Shown here in pieces: positions 26,214 through 34,479 of a stretch of DNA of 64,000 bases (its first letter is position 1; each line of letters opens with the position of its first letter). Source of the DNA: an uncultured Ruminococcus sp. Lineage in GTDB: Bacteria > Bacillota > Clostridia > Oscillospirales > Ruminococcaceae. The stretch is taken from positions 1 through 64,000 of the forward strand of contig CALANW010000151.1 of assembly GCA_937926145.1 (NCBI GenBank). Direction: 5' to 3'. The position numbers and the translations under genes were made by a program. The notes below the pieces were generated by a model. That model had not been told where the DNA came from, searched no databases, and saw only the letters and a program-made list of their open reading frames with translations.

Positions 26214-26335
26214 ATCGTCCTTTCATTATACAATTAATTTTAAACTTGTTTTCTAAAAAATTCAGTAACCTATACAGCTATAAACCAAAAACGGCTCATA
26301 AACGGTAAATTCCACCGACAGTTTCCCAATGGCTT
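26214..26335 (-). repeat. Repeated 5' leader, copy 2
   Basis: Diverged copy of 23181-23299: on the minus strand GGTGGAATTTACCG...TATAGGTTACTGAATTTTTTAGAAAAC and ATTGTATAATGAAAGGA. Only a 20-codon stub follows it. Confidence 0.65.
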
Positions 26336-26371
26336 TCGCCTTTTTGAAATTTCCAAAAGCTTGTACTTATA

Positions 26372-27295
26372 TCATAAAACTGCGCCCAATATGCAGAGCA
26401 CAGCAAGATGAACGGGATAATAGATATAGAAAAACTTTTTCAGACCCTTTCCCCTCTTTCCGTTATATGTAAGCAAAAAAGGCAGGGCAAAGATCATTAT
26501 CCACTGATAATTCACATTGAGCAGGGAATTTGTGAAATCTCCTGCCGAGAATACCGTTTGCAGACCAAGTATTTTTCCTGCGCTCCTTGCAACAGCTATA
26601 AAAGAGTTCGGAACGCCGAGCCTTGACATAAAGTGGATAGCTTTAAGCGGAAGCTGAAAAACGAACACCGCGAAATACACCGCGCAGTATGCGGAATACC
26701 ACACGGCAAGGCGGCATTTATTGTCACGGCAAAGATAAAACAGCACTATCGCCGAGGTAAGGATAACATTCCCCTCCATAAAGCCGAACGCTCCGAGCGC
26801 CGTGAAAATTATCCTCTCCGCATCGCATAATATTGGTATCGAATTCAGCGGCGCGAGTACAGCATCGAACTGCTCCCATACGATAACAAGCATAAAAAGC
26901 GCCGCCTGCCAGCCTGCATAAAGGAATATGTATTTTATGCGCTTGGCTTTGTCGCCTTTGCTCTGTTCGAGAAGATAGACGAAAAGCGTTCCGAGAAATA
27001 TCGAAAGAAAGATATTGTTGCTGAAATAAACCGACTTCAGTCCAAAATAAATTTCAGCGAGCGGCGGCAGAACAGCTTCGATAAGCACCATGCAAAGGCT
27101 CATTTTCCACAGCCTTTTCAGATACTGCCTTTTGTCGCGCGAATGACATATTCCCTCTGCGGCGCAGAAGAAGAATATCGGCGCAGACATTCGCCCTATC
27201 CACCGAAACCATATCGGCATATCGGGGATAAATTCTCCGATATGGTCGATAGTCATAAATATCAATGCGAGAATTTTAAGTCCTGTGGTCGTCAT
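26372..27295 (-). CDS. TraX family membrane protein
   Basis: 307 residues with about eight to nine hydrophobic segments. The N-terminal LKILALIFMTIDHIGEF and then WFRWIGRMSAPIFFFCAAEG are the hallmark of TraX-type proteins, known from F-pilin N-acetylation and widespread as chromosomal acyltransferase-like proteins in Firmicutes. No conjugation genes are near, so the role here is probably acylation of another substrate. It is followed by about 300 bases of leader repeat and stub. It lies 6 bases downstream of the lipoprotein gene at 27302 and is likely in one transcript with it. Confidence 0.82.
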   Translation of the reverse strand: MTTTGLKILALIFMTIDHIGEFIPDMPIWFRWIGRMSAPIFFFCAAEGICHSRDKRQYLKRLWKMSLCMVLIEAVLPPLAEIYFGLKSVYFSNNIFLSIFLGTLFVYLLEQSKGDKAKRIKYIFLYAGWQAALFMLVIVWEQFDAVLAPLNSIPILCDAERIIFTALGAFGFMEGNVILTSAIVLFYLCRDNKCRLAVWYSAYCAVYFAVFVFQLPLKAIHFMSRLGVPNSFIAVARSAGKILGLQTVFSAGDFTNSLLNVNYQWIMIFALPFLLTYNGKRGKGLKKFFYIYYPVHLAVLCILGAVL

Positions 27296-27301
27296 AGTTT
27301 T

Positions 27302-27997
27302 TTATCGGTACAGCTTTATGCTCTCAGCAATGTTCGTACATTCTCCGTTTGTAACAGCTGTGCTGTCGATATCGAATGCGATGTATGCCCCGAGCAGGCT
27401 GTCGTAAGCAAGTATTCCCTTGTTGTATTTTTCGCCGTTTCCCTCAGTGATAACGTCCGAATAATATACCTCTGTCAAAGCAGTTTCGCCGGTTTCCGAA
27501 GAGCTTACGACATCGTATTTCTCTCTTATATCAAAGCAGTAATCATTTCCCAACGCTATCTGATTATAAATTGCATTGGGAACAAGCTCCTCGCCGCGCA
27601 GTTCCTGCGGAATAATGTTATATCCGACCAGACCGACACAGTTTTCGTTTTCGTCAAAAATATAATAGGGTGAAAACACGCTTGCATAGGCTTTGGAAAT
27701 ATCGTCATTACTTTTTTCTTCGGTATGCCACCTGTCGGGCAAAAGAAAGCTGACAGTGATTTTTTCGATGTCAAGGACTGCTTTGTTGTAGTCCGTCTTT
27801 TCGTCATTCCCCGATGGGAAAATAACAGTTCTTTCTGCAAAACCGCTGTTCAGATCAGCTGCTGTTTCCGTATCAGTTGATAAACTTGTTTCGGAAGTAT
27901 GGGTAAAATTGTTTGTATCTATATCCTTTGAGCAGCCCGAAAACAGCAGCATCGTAATAAATATTACAGTCAAAATGTTTGCAGTATATTTATTCAC
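27302..27997 (-). CDS. Lipoprotein, unknown
   Basis: 231 residues from a GTG start at 27997 that has GGAGG eight bases upstream. The frame open to 28012 begins inside the ribosome binding site itself. Signal KYTANILTVIFITMLL ends in lipobox FSGC. A Ser/Thr-rich linker is followed by a domain of about 170 residues with no recognised family. Confidence 0.65.
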   Translation of the reverse strand: MNKYTANILTVIFITMLLFSGCSKDIDTNNFTHTSETSLSTDTETAADLNSGFAERTVIFPSGNDEKTDYNKAVLDIEKITVSFLLPDRWHTEEKSNDDISKAYASVFSPYYIFDENENCVGLVGYNIIPQELRGEELVPNAIYNQIALGNDYCFDIREKYDVVSSSETGETALTEVYYSDVITEGNGEKYNKGILAYDSLLGAYIAFDIDSTAVTNGECTNIAESIKLYR

Positions 27998-28033
27998 TTT
28001 AATTACCTCCAACTATCATTTAAATAAAGGAAG

Positions 28034-28080
28034 GGTAAACCAACCGTAAAACAAAATATGTTTAAAACGGTTGGTTTACC
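28034..28080 (-). terminator. Strong terminator after the SpoIID-like gene
   Basis: Perfect 14-bp stem GGTAAACCAACCGT (28034-28047) / ACGGTTGGTTTACC (28067-28080), starting seven bases past the stop at 28087. On the minus strand CCTTCCTTTATTT follows. Confidence 0.75.
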
Positions 28081-28086
28081 GTTATT

Positions 28087-29208
28087 TTAGGTTGATTTTA
28101 TCTGTACTGTGCCAACGTCAGGGTTATTATACGACGAATTATCATAGTAATAATGGAGGATCTTCTTCCAGGTGTAATTGTATTGGGTAGCCAAATATTC
28201 ACTGCCATTTTGTCTTAATCGACCTGTTCCCTTACCGGTAGAACTGGATGTTCCCGCAAAATATGAGGAATAGAACAATTTTCCGTTTGTTCCGGTACTG
28301 CTTACCATATAATATCCATCCAAGTCATCCACTGCATTTTGGATTGCTTTGGTTTTAGTCGATGTTGTAGCAAGTGTACTTTTATATGCAACATCTCCAT
28401 ACTTTATATCGCAGCCGTATGTTTCACGGTATGTACCGGCTTCTGCCCACCATCCACACATCTTTATTGCCATAATATTGGCTTTTAATGCAGCATCGGA
28501 GTATCCCATATTTCCGATTTCATTACATGTGACATTGACAATAAAATCTGTAAAATCTTCATTATAATGAATATCCCCGTTTTCATCCATAACATCAATG
28601 GTTGAAGGTTCAGAAACATATGAAATTAATCCGTATCCTATTCCATAAACAGCGTTAGCAGAGTATTCAGAATATGAACTATCATTGAAACCGCACATAG
28701 CTCCAATTCCCCATCCATTGCTATCTCTTACAAGTACAATTAGATGATTACTAATACCATCTTTAAAGTAACCGTTATCTTCTTTTACTTGGGTATTGAT
28801 TTTAACAGAGTAACATTCATAGTTGTTTTCGTTCTGAAAAAATTTTTGAAGTTCCGGATAAACTTTAGGAGCATATGAATTGCTTACTTTCTGTACATTA
28901 AGAACATGCGCATTATTTATTGTCAGAACGCCAACATTGTTAGTAACATTGTTTGGATTATTTACAAATGAGTAGTAATCTTTTCTGACAGACTGAGTAT
29001 AGCTTGAAACCCAATTACTCCAGTTTCCCGAATTTATGTTTTCAAAGTAGTCATAAATAAGCTGTTCCTGTGCGGAGTATAAATTGGATTTGATCTGTGT
29101 ATTAATGTCTACAGTGTTATTAGCAAACGCATTTACTTCACCAATTGAAGAAAATAAAGTCATTGCTGCCATAATATTTGATATTATATATATTTTTGCT
29201 GCTTTCAT
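28087..29208 (-). CDS. Secreted SpoIID/LytB-domain protein
   Basis: 373 residues from ATG 29208 (AAAGGA nine bases upstream; the TTG at 29226 overlaps that site). A signal peptide ends near residue 28. Residues about 30-190 form an Asn- and Ser-rich domain of unknown family. The C-terminal half matches SpoIID-like proteins: ALKANIMAIKMCGWW (their EALKAQAVAART block), NAVDDLDGYYM, FYSSYFAGTS, and GRLRQNGSEYLA followed by YTWKKILHYYY. SpoIID enzymes are lytic transglycosylases acting on peptide-free glycan during sporulation or wall turnover. The usual catalytic Glu region should be checked by alignment. Leader copy 3 precedes it. Confidence 0.75.
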   Translation of the reverse strand: MKAAKIYIISNIMAAMTLFSSIGEVNAFANNTVDINTQIKSNLYSAQEQLIYDYFENINSGNWSNWVSSYTQSVRKDYYSFVNNPNNVTNNVGVLTINNAHVLNVQKVSNSYAPKVYPELQKFFQNENNYECYSVKINTQVKEDNGYFKDGISNHLIVLVRDSNGWGIGAMCGFNDSSYSEYSANAVYGIGYGLISYVSEPSTIDVMDENGDIHYNEDFTDFIVNVTCNEIGNMGYSDAALKANIMAIKMCGWWAEAGTYRETYGCDIKYGDVAYKSTLATTSTKTKAIQNAVDDLDGYYMVSSTGTNGKLFYSSYFAGTSSSTGKGTGRLRQNGSEYLATQYNYTWKKILHYYYDNSSYNNPDVGTVQIKST

Positions 29209-29215
29209 AATAACA

Positions 29216-29318
29216 ATTCCTTTCAATTAAACAATAACTTCTGAACTTGTTTTCTAAAATATTCAGTAACCTATGCCGCTGTAAACCCAAACAGTTCTCA
29301 ACGGCAAATTCCGCAGTT
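29216..29318 (-). repeat. Repeated 5' leader, copy 3
   Basis: Third copy: GCGGAATTTGCCG...GGCATAGGTTACTGAATATTTTAGAAAAC...AAGTTATTGTTTAATTGAAAGGA, then ATG 29208. The TATAAT of the other copies is TTTAAT here, another sign that this hexamer is not a required -10 box. Confidence 0.65.
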
Positions 29319-29393
29319 AAAAATCCTCCTATCCCTCCTCCCCATAAAAAATTTTTGTAAGGCAATTATAATTATTAATTATTTGAATTTAGT

Positions 29394-29807
29394 TTAATAC
29401 GTTCTGGTTACAGAATCGGAAACATTTTCACTTGAACCGTTTCTGTTTATGGTAGCTGTTACGCTTAAAGTATAGGTTTTGCCTTTGGTTACACCCGATG
29501 CTTTCTTTATGGAAGATAAAGAGTCTCCCGATGAAGATAGATTGCTCCAAGATGCTATTACCGTTCCGTTGTCATCGGTAAGGGTCATTGTGCAGTTAGT
29601 TATGCTTGTCGTACCCGATCCGCCCGTTATCATGACCGAGCAGGTCGCTTTACCGGAAGAAAAGCCCAATGAAAGCTTTGTTGGGTTTGTGTCGGAATAA
29701 CATGGCTGTATCTGATCGGCAAATGCAGTGACCGACATCATTCCGAGCATAAAACACGACAGCATTAATGCGATCAGGTATTTTATTTTGTTTTTTATAA
29801 AAACCAC
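29394..29807 (-). CDS. Small secreted beta-sandwich protein
   Basis: 137 residues. Signal peptide (YLIALMLSCFMLGMMSVTAFA) and a single Ig-like or fibronectin-like domain of about 100 residues rich in Ser, Thr and Gly (TKLSLGFSSG, CTMTLTDDNGTVIASW, GKTYTLSVTATI). Similar short exported proteins are common in Clostridia and their role is unknown. The GTG at 29807 sits only one base after GGAG, which is too tight. The true start may be an unusual codon a few residues in; the signal peptide is unaffected. Confidence 0.6.
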   Translation of the reverse strand: MVFIKNKIKYLIALMLSCFMLGMMSVTAFADQIQPCYSDTNPTKLSLGFSSGKATCSVMITGGSGTTSITNCTMTLTDDNGTVIASWSNLSSSGDSLSSIKKASGVTKGKTYTLSVTATINRNGSSENVSDSVTRTY

Positions 29808-29873
29808 TCTCCTTGATAAAATTGCCTTACATATATTAAAACGACAATTTTATCCGATTTACTACAACATTTT

Positions 29874-30578
29874 TCAAGATTTTATATTTTCGGCAATTTT
29901 AACAATTTCTTCTTCTGAAAGTTGTGCAGTAATGAGATAAGAGTGCCTTTCATCATACCATATCAACATACTGTAATCATTTTCATCGTCCGATTTATAA
30001 AAATAGTAGGTTGTATCGTTTTTGTTTATTTCTTTATAGCTGTGTCTTTCGTTATCAACAGTTAATGAAGTAGCATCGGCAAAGCTGTAATCAAAATAAA
30101 GCTTTATCTCATCGTCCGTTTCATAGATCATAAGCTTTTCAATCCCCAGATAATTGACCGTTCGCAGTTCATATCCCTCGGGAATATATCCCGGCTCTAT
30201 GGAGTAGTCAAAATCCATATCATCGGAATCAAAGCTGCCCTGATATGTGTATTTGTCGTGTGTTGAAAATACATCTCTGACAACATTGCTGACGGCGGCA
30301 TAAACCTCATGCTGTGTGAGCAGACCGCCGAAAGAAATGCCCATTACCGCCGCCGCTGTGACTGCAAATTTACAGATGACCTTAACAGCCACACGGCTTT
30401 TTTCCTTTATGCCAATGCTCCTGCGCAGTTTTTTCATGTTATGCTCAAACTGCGGTGAAAAGCTGTGCGGTTCGGTATTTTGCTCCGCTTCGTCAAGTTC
30501 GAGCCTCATGGATTCTATCAGTGCTTCTTTGATAACAGCGTCCCAAAGGCGTTCGTTCGCTCCCTTACTTAAAGGCAT
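29874..30578 (-). CDS. Probable anti-sigma factor with DUF4367-like extracellular domain
   Basis: 234 residues. A cytoplasmic N-terminus of about 65 residues is followed by one membrane helix (ICKFAVTAAAVMGISFGGLL) and an outside domain of about 130 residues with the DUF4367-type pattern EPGYIPEGYELRTVNYLG and YYFYKSDDENDYSMLIWYD. It overlaps the 3' end of the ECF sigma gene, which is the usual layout for a sigma/anti-sigma pair. Of two ATGs, the one at 30578 is better spaced from GGAGG than 30584. It probably holds the sigma factor inactive until an envelope signal arrives; the signal is unknown. Confidence 0.78.
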   Translation of the reverse strand: MPLSKGANERLWDAVIKEALIESMRLELDEAEQNTEPHSFSPQFEHNMKKLRRSIGIKEKSRVAVKVICKFAVTAAAVMGISFGGLLTQHEVYAAVSNVVRDVFSTHDKYTYQGSFDSDDMDFDYSIEPGYIPEGYELRTVNYLGIEKLMIYETDDEIKLYFDYSFADATSLTVDNERHSYKEINKNDTTYYFYKSDDENDYSMLIWYDERHSYLITAQLSEEEIVKIAENIKS

Positions 30579-31119
30579 AACCATTCTCCTCCAATTCTGC
30601 TTTTAAAATAGCTTTTGCTCTGTAAATGCGCATTCTGGCATTATCCTCGGTAATTCCGAGCAGCTTGGCGATTTCGTTGTTGCTGTACCCATACAGATAT
30701 TTGAGCGATAATGCGTCACGGTATTTGTCGTCCATTCCGTTGATAACGTCCAGAATAAAATTTATTCCAACGGTCGAAAGGACTTCATTGATATCGGGCA
30801 TTTCAATATTTTCTGCGGATATCTCTTCGTCAAGCGAAACATTCTTATCGGATTTTTCCCTGCGCAGAATATCATAAGAAGTGTTTCTAACTATAATAAC
30901 GATGAAAGAAGCCGTTTTGCTACAAATCGGAGAAGAAATTTTAAAAATATTTTTTGCTATCTTTACAAAGCTTTCCTGCACCGCTTCTTCGGCGAGTGCG
31001 GAACTATGTAAGATCGACATCGCCTTTTGCATCATCATGCTTTTGTAATGCTCGTATATCTCTGTAAATTTTTCCTTATCGCTCGGTTCATCTATGAGTG
31101 TAAGATAGAAGCTCAACAT
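30565..31119 (-). CDS. ECF-type RNA polymerase sigma factor
   Basis: 184 residues from ATG 31119. Region 2 (FTEIYEHYKSMMMQKAMSIL, EAVQESFVKIAKNI) and region 4 (DKYRDALSLKYLYGYSNNEIAKLLG...NARMRIYRAKAILK) with its helix-turn-helix are clear. The frame is open to 31197 but those residues are hydrophobic and not sigma-like. It is followed by the overlapping anti-sigma gene. It is the natural candidate regulator of the secreted-protein island downstream (17.7-29.8 kb), but no shared ECF promoter motif was proved. Confidence 0.88.
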   Translation of the reverse strand: MLSFYLTLIDEPSDKEKFTEIYEHYKSMMMQKAMSILHSSALAEEAVQESFVKIAKNIFKISSPICSKTASFIVIIVRNTSYDILRREKSDKNVSLDEEISAENIEMPDINEVLSTVGINFILDVINGMDDKYRDALSLKYLYGYSNNEIAKLLGITEDNARMRIYRAKAILKAELEENGYAFK

Positions 31120-31180
31120 AATTATCACGTTCCCACAAATTTTTATACTATCTATACATAATATACCATATCTGTAAATA

Positions 31181-31215
31181 AAAAACAAGAGAATCACTAA
31201 GTTGTGATGCTCTTG
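31181..31215 (-). terminator. Rho-independent terminator after the 5'-deoxynucleotidase gene
   Basis: CAAGAG (31186-31191) pairs with CTCTTG (31210-31215), with ATCAC/GTGAT inside. On the minus strand TTTTTTATTT follows. It separates this gene from the ECF sigma operon. Confidence 0.7.
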
Positions 31216-31238
31216 CCAAAATAATTACGAATAACGCA

Positions 31239-31838
31239 TTAGTTTCCTGCTTGCTCATCAAGCGTCTTGCCATAGCTCGGGAGAAAATTTTTGACGAAAT
31301 AATCAGCCTCGGGCATAGCCATTTCCTCTATCGAGAGGAGTGTCGCCCTTTCCGCACTCACGAAGTCGGAATTGCCCGTCACACGCTCCTCGATGCATTT
31401 TATCAGCGCCGAAAGCTTGTCTGCGGCTTTCACCAAGCGCCAAAGCTCGCGCTCTTCGTCCGAGGTGTTTTCATCGGGGGACAAAAGCGGCGAGATTTCG
31501 CCCTGCATTTCCTCGGGGAGCATCGAAACAAGTCGGTTTTTCGCATTGTCCTCGACCTGCTTATAGGCGGAGCGTATCTCGGGACTGCCGTATTTCACGG
31601 GAGTGGGCAGATCGCCCGTTATTATCTCGGTAACATCGTGAAAAACACCGAGCAGAGCGCATCTTTCGGCGTTGTAGCTTTTGCCGAAATAGGTATTTCC
31701 GATGACCGCAAGGCTGTGCGCTATCATCGCCGTTTCAAGGCTGTGTTCGGAGATATTTTCGTTCCTTGTGTTGCGCATAAGTCCCCAGCGGTTTATAAGC
31801 TTCATTCGTGAAAGCATTGAGTAAAACTGATTTTCCAT
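31239..31838 (-). CDS. yfbR: HD-domain 5'-deoxynucleotidase (YfbR-like)
   Basis: 199 residues. HD-fold metal sites are visible: RNTRNENISEHSLETAMIAH (first His), GVFHDVTEIITGDLPTPVKY (His-Asp pair and the YfbR signature) and later AADKLSALIKCIEE (distal Asp). YfbR hydrolyses deoxynucleoside 5'-monophosphates in nucleotide salvage. The start is ATG 31838 with AAAGGAGAG six bases upstream; the open frame to 32030 has no coding character. The ribosome binding site is part of a perfect hairpin (31847-31878). Confidence 0.9.
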   Translation of the reverse strand: MENQFYSMLSRMKLINRWGLMRNTRNENISEHSLETAMIAHSLAVIGNTYFGKSYNAERCALLGVFHDVTEIITGDLPTPVKYGSPEIRSAYKQVEDNAKNRLVSMLPEEMQGEISPLLSPDENTSDEERELWRLVKAADKLSALIKCIEERVTGNSDFVSAERATLLSIEEMAMPEADYFVKNFLPSYGKTLDEQAGN

Positions 31839-31846
31839 TCCGATCT

Positions 31847-31878
31847 CTCCTTTTGTGTTTATTCTATCACAAAAGGAG
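31847..31878 (-). promoter_or_regulatory. Hairpin covering the ribosome binding site of yfbR
   Basis: Perfect 11-bp stem CTCCTTTTGTG (31847-31857) / CACAAAAGGAG (31868-31878). On the minus strand the second arm is the AAAAGGAG ribosome binding site, so folding would hide it. On the plus strand the stem is followed by CTTTTTTTC and could instead act as a terminator for antisense transcription. Confidence 0.5.
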
Positions 31879-32089
31879 CTTTTTTTCAAGCTTTTGCTGT
31901 CCGATAAAACGTACAGCGCAATATTTGTGCAAAAAGCACCGAATTTCGATATTGATTTTATGCAAAACAAGAAAATGTTATCGAATAACGATAAAAAGGT
32001 ATTGACAAATGATATCTGACGTGCTATCATACTGTCAAAGGGAAAACCTCGGGGTGATATCCCGCATACAGAAAGGAACGGTCATTATT

Positions 32090-32569
32090 ATGAACAGTAA
32101 GAAGAACAAAAAATGGACAGATACAATGTCGCTCACGCTTTCAAGGGTCATCGTATGGGTGCTTGCGGTGATATTTGCCGCCGCAGTTATTTACGCTACG
32201 GTTTCGCTCATCTCATCATCGTGGGGGCCGCTCGCAATGGTGTGGGATATGGGACTTGACCCCGTGGGATTTTATATAGCTTTTTATGCCTGCGCAGTGC
32301 TTGCGTTCACGGCGCTTTTCTTCCTCAATAAGCTTCTCTCCAACATAAGTCGGGAGAAAGTTTTCATCGAGGAAAATGTCAAGCTTATCCGGATCCTCTC
32401 GTGGTGCTGTTATCTTGTCGGTATCGTCCTCGCCGTTTACAGCATTTGGGCATATCCTTTCATCGTAATTGCGGCGGCAGCGGCTTTCTTCGGACTTATA
32501 ATCCGTGTGCTGAAAAACGTCTTTGCAAAGGCTGTTCAGATTCAGGAAGAGAATGAGGGAACGATATGA
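32090..32569 (+). CDS. DUF2975 family membrane protein
   Basis: 159 residues with four membrane helices (IVWVLAVIFAAAVIYA; FYIAFYACAVLAFTALFFL; ILSWCCYLVGIVLAVYSIWA; FIVIAAAAAFFGLIIRVL). The EKVFIEENVKLIRILSWCC loop between helices 2 and 3 is typical of DUF2975. GAAAGGA lies about 12 bases before ATG 32090. The frame open upstream to 32009 is leader. It is paired with a small HTH regulator 33 bases later, a common partnership in Firmicutes thought to be regulatory. Confidence 0.8.
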   Translation: MNSKKNKKWTDTMSLTLSRVIVWVLAVIFAAAVIYATVSLISSSWGPLAMVWDMGLDPVGFYIAFYACAVLAFTALFFLNKLLSNISREKVFIEENVKLIRILSWCCYLVGIVLAVYSIWAYPFIVIAAAAAFFGLIIRVLKNVFAKAVQIQEENEGTI

Positions 32570-32602
32570 ACCGAGCAAGTATATTGAAGAAAGGTGACTT
32601 AA

Positions 32603-32818
32603 ATGGCTATAATAGTTAATCTTGATGTTATGATGGCGAAGCGCAAGATCTCCTCGGGCGAGCTTGCGGAAAAGCTTGATATTACCCCTGCTAACCTCTC
32701 GATACTCAAAACGGGCAAGGCGAAAGCGATACGCTTTTCCACCCTCGACAAGCTCTGCGATATCCTCGACTGCAAGCCGGGCGATATCCTCGACTTTGAA
32801 AGGAGCGATGAAGAATGA
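32603..32818 (+). CDS. Cro/CI-type HTH regulator (YozG-like)
   Basis: 71 residues, nearly all a helix-turn-helix domain: LDVMMAKRKISSGELAEKLDITPANLSILKTGK then RFSTLDKLCDILDCKPGDIL. This is the YozG/XRE short form that regularly accompanies DUF2975 proteins and probably autoregulates the operon. GAAAGGTGACTTAA precedes the ATG. Its stop overlaps the start of the next gene (ATGA). Confidence 0.9.
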   Translation: MAIIVNLDVMMAKRKISSGELAEKLDITPANLSILKTGKAKAIRFSTLDKLCDILDCKPGDILDFERSDEE

Positions 32819-34392
32819 CCCCCGATGAACTTTCTGCGAATTTACCCGAAAATGATCTTCCCGAAGAAGAGATCGTGCAGAGTGAACTGACCGAGCATAC
32901 AGAACCGAGCGAAAACACCTCCCCCGAAAATGAAACTCCGCCTGCGGAAAAGCCGCCGTTCTGCTCGACTGCCGAGAGCGTTTTTGCACTGATATTTTTG
33001 TTCACGGGATATACCTTTATAAAGCTTTTTTTACAGCATAGCTGTGGAATCGCCGCCGCACTTTTCCTTGTCGCTGTGCTTGCTTTGTCGGCAGTATTGG
33101 CAAAGCTCCGCAAGGCTGACGGGAGCAGGTCGTCAAAGCTTTACTTCGTTCTGACGGCAGTTTTTTCCATCGGAACGGGCGTGAGCGCAAACGGACTTAT
33201 ACGGTTTATGGCGTTCTGCTTTGCGGCTGTATATTATGCGATGTGGGCGTTCGCACTGAACAATCCCGAGTGGAAAGGCTTCGGCGAAAGTGCTTTCCAT
33301 AGCGTTGGCGAAGCAGTTTTCGGCGTGCCTAAGCGCAATTTTACCGCCTGCCCGAAAGCCGCCTGCGGAATTTTCCGCCGAAAAAGCGGCGCGAAAAATG
33401 TCGGATATGCCGTTGCAGGACTTATGCTCTCACTGCCGATAACGGTCGTTGTGTGCATACTGCTTATGAGCGCCGATGACGGCTTCGAGGATATGCTCGG
33501 ACGGATCTTCGACAGCATAAGCCTGACGGGAGTGTGGCTTTTCCTCCTCGGTCTGCCCGTGTCGTTCCTGCTGTTCGGCGTTATCTTTGGCGCAGTTTCC
33601 TCAAAGGGAAAGCTCCGCACGGACGAGGCCTTGTACGAAGCGAAAAATGAGAAAATGCGCTTTGCACCGCCTGCCCTCGTCTGCGCATTTACCGCGCCGC
33701 TCCTGATAGTCTATGCGCTGTTTTTCTTCTCACAGCTTGGCTATTTCATCTCCGCATTCGGCGGAGTTCTCCCCGAAAAATTCAGCGCATCGGAGTATGC
33801 ACGAAGAGGATTTTTTGAGCTTTGCGCAGTAGCAGTGATAAACCTCGCCGTTATTGCCGCCGTCAATGCATTCTGCCGCAGGGACGGAAAAAATACCGCG
33901 CTCAAAACCGTCACGGTCATTCTCTCAGTGTTCACACTTATCCTTATCGCGACCGCCGAAAGCAAAATGTTCCTCTATATCGACCGCTTCGGACTGACCT
34001 CAAAGCGCGTATATACATCGTGGGCAATGTTTATCCTCGCGGCAGTGTTCGTGCTTATAATAATTTCACGCTTTAAAAAGTTCCGTGCGGCAAGCGTAGG
34101 TGCGGCAGTAATAACTATAGCTTCGCTCCTGCTCTGCTTCTGCAACGCAGACGGACTTATCGCAAAGTATGACGCAAAGCTTATCGAAAAAGGCGTGATG
34201 ACAACATTCCCAGATGACCTCTCCGCAGATGCCGCACCCACTATAAGAGAATGTCTGGACAGCGAAAACCAAGACCTCGCCGATGCCGCAAAAACCAGCC
34301 GTATCCGCCTTATGACGAAAGTTTCCCAAAAGGAATGGTTCGAGAATACCGTGAGTGATATTATAGCTTTTGAGTCGTTCAAAGAGAGATAA
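32815..34392 (+). CDS. Polytopic membrane protein (DUF4173/DUF4153-like)
   Basis: 525 residues. An acidic, disordered N-terminus of about 50 residues precedes around eleven to twelve hydrophobic segments. The motif YIDRFGLTSKRVYTSWAMF near residue 390 is the clearest DUF4173 signature, and a polar C-terminal tail of about 75 residues follows. Function is unknown; these proteins often sit with DUF2975 and YozG-type regulators, as here. It is translationally coupled to the regulator by ATGA. Confidence 0.78.
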   Translation: MTPDELSANLPENDLPEEEIVQSELTEHTEPSENTSPENETPPAEKPPFCSTAESVFALIFLFTGYTFIKLFLQHSCGIAAALFLVAVLALSAVLAKLRKADGSRSSKLYFVLTAVFSIGTGVSANGLIRFMAFCFAAVYYAMWAFALNNPEWKGFGESAFHSVGEAVFGVPKRNFTACPKAACGIFRRKSGAKNVGYAVAGLMLSLPITVVVCILLMSADDGFEDMLGRIFDSISLTGVWLFLLGLPVSFLLFGVIFGAVSSKGKLRTDEALYEAKNEKMRFAPPALVCAFTAPLLIVYALFFFSQLGYFISAFGGVLPEKFSASEYARRGFFELCAVAVINLAVIAAVNAFCRRDGKNTALKTVTVILSVFTLILIATAESKMFLYIDRFGLTSKRVYTSWAMFILAAVFVLIIISRFKKFRAASVGAAVITIASLLLCFCNADGLIAKYDAKLIEKGVMTTFPDDLSADAAPTIRECLDSENQDLADAAKTSRIRLMTKVSQKEWFENTVSDIIAFESFKER

Positions 34393-34418
34393 AATTTTTC
34401 AATTTTTGTTATATAATA

Positions 34419-34447
34419 TTGACAAAATATTTCGTTTATGGTAAGAT
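34419..34447 (+). promoter_or_regulatory. Promoter of the LRR protein gene
   Basis: TTGACA (34419-34424), 17-base spacer, TAAGAT (34442-34447) preceded by TTATGG. A second TATAAT follows at about 34453 but has no matching -35. The ribosome binding site GGGGGA is ahead of ATG 34480. Confidence 0.65.
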
Positions 34448-34479
34448 TTTGTTATAATAATTCGCTTGGGGGAAATAAA

